The translations under genes and the position numbers were made by a program. The notes beneath the pieces were generated by a model. That model was given only the letters and a program-made list of their open reading frames with translations. It made no database searches and was not told the DNA's origin. Positions 27,701-36,700 of a DNA stretch of 64,000 bases are shown here, piece by piece (the stretch's first letter is position 1; each line of letters begins with the position of its first letter). The DNA comes from Bathymodiolus brooksi (lineage: Eukaryota; Mollusca; Bivalvia; Mytilida; Modiolidae). The stretch spans positions 93,680,031 through 93,744,030 of the forward strand of contig OY804584.1 of NCBI GenBank assembly GCA_963680875.1. The letters run 5' to 3'.

Positions 27701-30700
27701 GGCCTTAAATCGAACACGGACACACAAAACAATGAACACAAGAAAAAGAACAGAGAGTAAGAAAAAGGATAAGCAATGATACAGAAAACAATGCACATGA
27801 AACGTCAGGTCGACTAGCATGACACCCGGAAGTGTTCACATTTTCTGCTCCACTAGTAACACATGTAGTGCTATAATTTATAAATATGATTTTAATTTAC
27901 AGCAAGAGGTTCTGGTGATCCTCATCTTGTAACTCTAGACGGACTACTGTACACGTTCAATGGTGTTGGTGAATTCATAGCGATAGCAAATGATAATTTT
28001 ACATTACAAATGAGACTTGAACAATACGGAAACTCTCAAGGTATGTATACAATGTTGTATTTTATTCACTATTCATTGAATGTTGTTGTACCGTGTATTC
28101 GGACAGAACGCTAGTCAATATAATTTTATTGTTTACTATTTATCCGAACAGACCGATTAGCCATATCATTTTATCATATACCAGTTATTTACACGTTCTT
28201 ATTGCTACATTGCCGTTTCATTATAGGTAGTTCTGTGACGTCAATAGCAGCAAAGTCTTATGCCAATGCAGACGTCATTGAAGTTCAAACGAATACAAAA
28301 CGTGGAATAGATGTTCTGGTTAATGGTGAATTGGTAGACTTTGAAGCTTCAATTAGTAATACACTTTCTGTTAGAGGTAAGAAGTTTGTTAGATAGATGT
28401 TCTGGTTAATGGTGAATTGGTAGACTTTGAAGCTTCAATTAGTAATACACTTTCTGTTAGAGTTAAGAAGTTTGTTAGATAGATGTTCTGGTTAATGGTG
28501 AATTGGTAGACTTTGAAGCTTCAATTAGTAATATACTTTCTGTTAGAGGTAAGAAGCTTGTTAGATAGACTGGTTCTCTGTTAGAGGTAAGAAGTTTGTT
28601 AGATAGATGTTCTGGTTAATGGTGAATTGGTAGACTTTGAAGCTTCAATTAGTAATATACTTTCTGTTAGAGGTAAGAAGCTTGTTAGATAGACTGGTTC
28701 TCTGTTAGAGGTAAGAAGTTTGTTAGATAGATGTTCTAGTTAATGGTCAATTGGTAGACTTTGAAGCTTCAAGAGGTAAGAAGCTTGTTAGATAGACTGG
28801 TTCTCTGTTAGAGGTAAGAAGTTTGTTAGATAGATGTTCTAGTTAATGGTGAATTGGTAGACTTTGAAGCTTCAATTAGTAATACACTTTCTGTTAGAGG
28901 TAAGAAGATTGTTAGATAGACTGGTTCTCTGTTAGAGGTAAGAAGTTTGTTAGATAGATGTTCTAGTTAATGGTGAATTGGTAGACTTTGAAGCTTCAAG
29001 AGGTAAGAAGCTTGTTAGATAGACTGGTTCTCTGTTAGAGGTAAGAAGTTTGTTAGATAGATGTTCTAGTTAATGGTGAATTGGTAGACTTTGAAGCTTC
29101 AATTAGTAATACACTTTCTGTTAGAGGTAAGAAGCTTGTTAGATAGACTGGTTCTCTGTTAGAGGTAAGAAGTGTGTTAGATAGATGTTCTAGTTAATGG
29201 TGAATTGGTAGACTTTGAAGCTTCAATTAGTAATACACTTTCTGTTAGAGGTAAGAAACTTGTTAGATAGATGTTCTGGTTAATGGTGAATAGGTAGACT
29301 TTGAAGCTTCAATTAGTAATACACTTTCTGTTAGAGGTAAGAAGCTTGTTAGATAGATGTTCTGGTTAATGGTGAATTGGTAGACTTTGAAGCTTCAATT
29401 AGTAATACACTTTCTGTTAGAGGTAAGAAGCTTGTTAGATAGATGTTCTAGTTAATGGTGAATTGGTAGACTTTGAAGCTTCAATTAGTAATACACTTTC
29501 TGTTAGAGGTAAGAAGCTTGTTAGATAAACTGGTTCTCTGTTAGAGGTAAGAAGTTTGTTAGATAGATGTTCTAGTTAGTGGTGAATTGGTAGACTTTGA
29601 AGCTTCAATTAGTAATACACTTTCTGTTAGAGGTAAGAAGCTTGTTAGATAGATTGGTTCTCTGTTAGAGGTAAGAAGTTTGTTAGATAGATGTTCTAGT
29701 TAATGGTGAATTGGTAGACTTTGAAGCTTCAATTAGTAATACACTTTCTGTTAGAGGTAAGAAGCTTGTTGGAAAAACCTTTTATAACATATTTTTGAAA
29801 ACAATATACTGAAAGATCGATACATTCTCAAAATAAATGGGAAAATTTGTTGAATATTAAAGAAGTAAATTGGGAATTTGTTTACATATTGTCAAATGAC
29901 TGTACTCTTGATAATATATTGAAAATGTTTCAGTACAAGTTTCTCCACAGAACCATCCTTACAAATACATTTTTGTATAAATGTAGGCTAGTTGAAACTG
30001 AATTGTGTGCTTTTTGTGGAGAGACTAGGGAGACCATTCTGCACCTCTTCTGTGATTGCAACATAGTAAAAAACATCTGGCTTAAAATATATGAGCAATT
30101 GCAGATCAGGTGCGGGGGTCTCTCTGGTCTCTCTAGGAGAGACATACTCCTAGGAATTGAAAATGTAAATTACCTGTATATAAATTCAATTCTGCTAATT
30201 ACAAAATACTATATTTATTCCTGTCAATTCCAAAAAGTAGTTCCTTCTTTCTCAGGAGTAATATCTTTACTCAGGTACAAATATAAAATATAAATTTTTT
30301 CTGCATCAATGCTACCTCCTGCAAAGTGACAGAGTTCGGGATAGATGGCATGAAATATTACTTTTCATGGGAAAGGATTAAGGAGCAACATGGGGGGGGG
30401 GGGGGACAAAAACTGGTTGTTTTTGTGTTTTTTTTTGTTCATTACATATATTGTACCACATTGTTGATATACGGTATAGTTAAAAGAATAAAGAAAAACT
30501 ATTTTGAATGATCAAACTGTATACATTTATATTTATTATGTGGACATGAACATTGATGTATGTAAATTGTCAATTAGGCAACAATAAAAAGTAAAATTAC
30601 AAAAAAATAGAAGCTTGTTGGATAGTCTGGTTCTCTCTTAGAGGTAGGAAGCTTGTTAGATAGACTGGTTTTCTGTTAGAGGTAAGAAGCTTGCTAGACA

Positions 30701-33700
30701 GACTGGTTCTGTGTTGGAGGTAAGACGCTTGTTAGATAGAGTGGTTCTCTGTTAGAGGTAATAAGCTTGTTTGGTAGATTGGTTCTCTGTTAGAGGTAAG
30801 AAGCTTGTTAAATAGATTGCTTCTCTGTTAGAGGTAAGAAGCTTGTTAGGTAGACTGGTTCTCTGTTAGAGGTAAGAAGCTTGTTAGATAGATTGCTTCT
30901 CTGTTAGAGGTAAGAAGCTTGTTTGATAGACTGGTTCTCTGTTAGAGGTAAGAAGCTTGTTAGGTAGACTGTTTCTCTGTTAGAGGTAAGAAGCTTGTTA
31001 GGTAGACTGGTTCTCTGTTAGAGGTAAGAAGCTTGTTAGATAGACTGATTCTCTGTTAGAGGTACAAAGCTTGTTAGATAGACTGGTTCTCTGTTAGAGG
31101 TAAGAAGCTTGATAGGTAGACTGGTTCTCTGTTAGAGGTAAGAAGCTTGTTTGATAGACTGGTTCTCTGTTAGAGGTAAGAAGCTTGTTAGGTAGACTGG
31201 TTCTCTGTTAGAGGTAAGAAGCTTGTTAGGTAGACTGGTTCTCTGTTAGAGGTAAGAAGCTTGTTAGATAGACTGATTCTCTGTTAGGGGTACAAAGCTT
31301 GTTAGAAAGATTGCTTCTCTGTTAGAGGTAAGAAACTTGTTAGATAGACTGGTTCTCTGTTAGAGGTAAGAAGCTTGTTAGGTAGACTGGTTCTCTGTTA
31401 GAGGTAAGACGCTTGTTAGATAGACTGGTTCTCTGTTAGAGTTAAGAAGCTTGTTAGGTAGACTGGTTCTCTGTTAGAGGTAATAAGCTTGTTGGGTAGA
31501 CTGGTTCTCTGTTGGAGGTAAGAAGCTTGTTAGGTAGACTGGTTCTCTGTTAGAGGTAAGAAGCTTGTTAGGTAGACTGGTTTTCTGTTGGAGGTAAGAA
31601 GCTTGTTAGGTAGACTGGTTCTCTGTTAGAGGTAAGAAGCTTGTTAGATAGACTGATTCTCTGTTAGAGGTACAAAGCTTGTTAGATAGATTGCTTCTCT
31701 GTTAGAGGTAAGAAACTTGTTAGATAGACTGGTTCTCTGTTAGAGGTAAGAAGCTTGTTTGATAGATTGGTTTTCTGTTAGAGGTAAGAAGCTTGTTAGG
31801 TAGACTGGTTCTCTGTTAGAGGTAAGAAGCTTGTTAGATAGACTGGTTCTCTGTTAGAGTTAAGAAGCTTGTTAGGTAGACTGGTTCTCTGTTAGAGGTA
31901 AGAAGCTTGTTAGGTAGACTGGTTCTCTGTTGGAGGTAAGAAGCTTGTTAGGTAGACTGGTTCTCTGTTAGAGGTAAGAAATTTGTTAAATAGACTGGTT
32001 TTCCGTCCTTTATATTAATCTTGTAATGACAGGTCATTATGTAACGGTAATAGTAAAATACGTTCTGATGTTAAACTGGTCTAGTCGGATCGTTTCGTGT
32101 ATTAGCAAAATAAGTCCTGGTGTTAAGCTTGTGCGGACGGATCAATTTATGTCCGATTAAACTAAGTCCTAGTTTTGAACTGGTCCAGACGGATCGTTTC
32201 ATGTACTAGAAAAATAAATACATGTACCATATTGACTCCAAAGAAATATCCCATGTACTATTTCGACAAGGAAATTGTTTGAGTTGAGTATGCAGGCAAC
32301 ATTTAATCTGTTGTAGCAATTAAATGCGCCTACTCTTTTGTTTCGAAATCTACAAAAGAGGTATTTTAAGTGCAGAGGGCATGGCCTTCTCCAAGCACGT
32401 TACCAACTATGGTCGAACAGGCCTTCCATAATATAACCTGACAATCCCCATCGACCACCTGGGGACGCGTTGTACAGCATTGTGGATTTGAGCCCAGGGA
32501 ACCTTCGCTAGTATATACATTTTTCTAAAGATACAGACCTATAGATATATTTTGTATTCTGGGAAATAGAGAACTATTCCCATGCCTACCTTAAACATTA
32601 AACAGAAGAAAGCAAATATGTCGGTGAAAAACTGGAGCTATTCATATATTAGTTGATATGCAAATGATATATGTGTTTTTAAATATGAACGTTAGAGAAA
32701 ACCGAAGGAGAAATCAAGAATGGACAATTTAGAGACACTTGCAACATTTGGGTACGCAATACTCAGGACGAATACAAACAAAGCATAAAACACAACACAG
32801 ATAACTAAAATGATCAGCAACACGGACCCCAACAAAACACAAGGGTGTGAACCAAGGAGGTCGCGATGGGTAAGCAGTTCCTGCCTCTTATCTGCAATTA
32901 ACAACCTAATCATAACAATAGATGTTATCTATTCTGGTGGCTCATCCTTAGTAATATAGACAGTAGTAGTACAGTGTTTTCAAATTTCATGTTTATGTGT
33001 ATGAGGCTGACAAGCGAGAATATATGTGAGATCCACCGAGCCTTTCCCTAATTTTGCTCCGAATATACATCAACTTTATATTTTAAGACACTGTATTGAT
33101 ATTGTGTTTATCCTACAGAAAACAAAACAGATTAATCCATCGACTTTTACAGTTTGAATTAAATGATAAAATTATACAATTATCCCTTGATTGTCCCTTT
33201 TGACGGTAATCTGGATTTAAAACTAGTTCCCCAAAGCTTCACATGTAACATGTAACAGGAGTACCAGAAAAGCTATATTTCGGTCAGTGATAGTATATAG
33301 TAAAAATTTGTCCAGTCAATGCAATGTGCCTGCTCAAATAGAACAAGTTCAGGATAAAAGAAAATAGGAAGACATCATTATACTGAGATATGGTAGATAT
33401 AGTTCTAACTATAACGTAGATAAATTTTTTATTCAGTACTTATTTCACTTCATCTCAGACATAAACAATTGTCCATGCTTATATCTTAACAGGAGCAGTC
33501 ATTGACAATATATCTGGTGACGTGCAGTCAGTTACAGTAACATTTGAAAGACCACATGTCTCTGTAAAGGCATATGCTGTACTAAACATCCTCAATTTGC
33601 TGATAATGACTTCGTCTGATGAATCGGGTAACTATGGCATTATGTTGTATGCAATCATTTCGTTGAGGTTCAGTAGAAGAAGAGTTTGCAAGGGTAAAGT

Positions 33701-36700
33701 AAGCAAACGCCGTAGGACAAGGGCATATAATACAAAAGCCAGAAGAAAAGGAACAAAAGGACAATGTTCAACAAAGCAATACACAGGAAGCTACAGACTT
33801 AGCACAGCGAACCATCTCTGAAATCTGGGGATAACCTCCAAATGTTCCAGAAGGGTGCGAATTTCCTGTTCCAGTGACACATGTCATGTTACTATTAAAC
33901 GACTCGAACATCATCTGATATGGAAATTGTGTTGAACACAAGTACACCTAAATATATAAATAACATAACTAGAATATGAATCCCCCTATAAAACAAATGG
34001 TAGAAGAGGCGATTCGAACATTGCTTTTACGCAGAAATTTAGTACAAAGGTTCAACAATCAATCACTCAATATATCACTCTGAGTAACTATAAACACAAA
34101 TTTTAAGATACCAAATGGGTAATTATAAGCCGTTAATCGCAGAAGGATAGACAATTATATGGTCATAATAAAAAGGACAAACAAATATCTATGAAGAAGT
34201 CTTTAAACATGTAAGCAATAAATCGAATAAATAAGCATAATAATATTTTGTCAGGAGAATTCCTTGGTTTATATGGTAACAATGATGATATATATTTATT
34301 CAGAAGAATTCATTGGTTTATATGGTAACAATGATGGTATATATTTGTCAGGAGAATTCCTTGGTTTATATGGTAACAATGATGTATATATTTTTCAGAA
34401 GAATTCATTGGTTTATATGGTAACAATGATGTATATATTTTTTCAGGACACTTCATTGGTTTATTTGGTAACAATGATGTATATATTTTTTCAGGACACT
34501 TCATTGGTTTATATGGTAACAATGATGTATATATTTTTTCAGGACACTTCATTGGTTTATATGGTAACAATGATGTTATATATATTTTTCAGGACACTTC
34601 CTTGGTTTATATGGTAACAATGATGGTATAAAGGACAACGATCTTATATCAAGGAATGGAGTACTTATTAATAGCAATGCTTCTATGATTGATATTCACA
34701 ACCAATTTGGATTAACATGTATGTATATTCCTATGTTATATGTTGTGTGTGGGGGTGGGTGTTTCAAGGTCTAACATTTAATCATTATTCAAGGACGACT
34801 GTAAAGTGTCAATTGTCCAAAGCACTACTGGCACATAAGAACTAACATATAAACGTGCTAAAGGACTTTTCGGACATGGAAGCTAAACTACAAACGGTCA
34901 ATAGGACTATTTTGTAAAACTTACAAACATCATCGTGGAAAGGATTATCTGAACACAAACACATAAGTCAAACAAAGGAATATGAACTCGAGCAACGCGA
35001 ACCAACACAAACATGGGATATCAGATCCGGTGGTGCGGAGACATTAGCATATTCTGTCCCATAAATGGCACCTATCGAGAACATTATAATAACAATAACT
35101 AAATAAAACTGAGTCTTCATCAGAAGCATTTAATCCAAAATGAAGAAGCATAGCATTGTTAATATTCAATGCGCACGACACGTTTCTGGAATAATATTAA
35201 CATAATTTATTTGTCAGTGTGACGTGAAGCACATTATGACTTTAACGATCAAAACAATAACATCATAGCTGCAATGGTCAATCGTCATCTTGCCAAGAAG
35301 TTACTTATTCCTTCCAATATATAGCAATTATTCACTTAGTATACCAAGTCAGGGTCATTACGGTTTCCACAGTTTTCCGGTTGTTGACTGATTTTGTCTG
35401 TTTATATAATTATGAGTTTTGACTTTCCCTTTGTAAGATTGCTCGGAGTTCGGTAATTTTGTTATTACCCTTATTCAATAACAATCACTCGCTCACACAC
35501 CAACGCGCTCACACATTCGCCTGCTCACACAATCATTTGCTGCTCAGCCATGGACTCGCGCGCGCACCCACTCGCTCACAAAATCACTTGCTGCACACAC
35601 ACCTACTCACTCACACACTCAATCACTCTCACACTCACTCGCTTACCTTTTACATTGTACCTTAGAATAAGCTGTAAAGTTCAACAAATTTTAATATTAT
35701 ATACACGTTTGTATTGTAGGGGCGATTTCAGAAAACGAATCATTATTTACATATCCGAACGGACGAACATTCAGCTCCTATCAAAACCATAGTTTCAATC
35801 CAGGATTTTTTATCCCAGAAAATGTTTCTCAAGCAATAAGAGACGTGTGTGGAACAAATTATGAATGCACGTATGACTATTACGTGACGGGAGATGAAAA
35901 TCTTGGACGACTATCTGCTAATTTCTCTGATCAGTTTGACGTCATCACTAATATCACAGCTGCAGGTAAATATATTCCGAATGTAGATGTGTGTCACATG
36001 GTAATTGTTGTGTACTTGTTACGTGCACCATTCTTTGTCACTCGTTATAACTCATCCGATACACTGTCCCTCCATCTAACCTCGTCTGTATTACGATAGC
36101 TCCCATTGGAACCTCTTTCGGAAATATGCAATGTTGTTGGTAAGAGATAGTTAACACTTCCATCAATATCAATAAAACGAATAATCACCTCTCACTTTAA
36201 CTCACTGAACACAAAAGAACCACGACATATGACGCTGGCTTGGAACAGGCACATACATATGGCGAGGTTACACCGGTTAATTGCACCCCTGCCCTCCCTT
36301 CTTGACAACAGCAATACATATATAAACAAATGATTATAAAACATGCACTGTTTGTGTTTAAGTTGTATCCTGTGGATTTCCATACAATATGTACAATGGT
36401 GTGTGGATAGCAGATGGTTACGTGGAGGGATCTACTGCCACGCTAGAATGCGGAAGTGGTTATTACCAAGCAACCATTGTAGCTTCCTGTTCAGCAAACG
36501 GAAGTTGGGTAGTTGTCAATTCAACGTGCATCCCATGTAAGTTTAGTTAATATCAGTTTGTATCTGATTCTGGTGTCTAAGGAAGTGACATTATTGCATA
36601 GAAACAATAATCAGCTCTCCATGATTGTAGTAAAGAATTCGGACCGAAATGTCACCATTGAACACCGTCTGAACGGGACAATTTCTGTCGGGGAAAACAT

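Noticed and set aside
33522..33821. 99-codon open frame extending VWD exon 3
   Set aside because: Only the part to 33,627 is exon. The extension is past a good donor and lies in a basic, repeat-derived sequence.
34264..34617. 117-codon repetitive open frame (MVYMVTMM type) and its minus-strand shadow
   Set aside because: It is the 48-bp acceptor array read in a frame other than that of the exon.
35459..35792. Histidine- and threonine-rich frames
   Set aside because: They translate a degenerate CACTC/CACACA tract within an intron.
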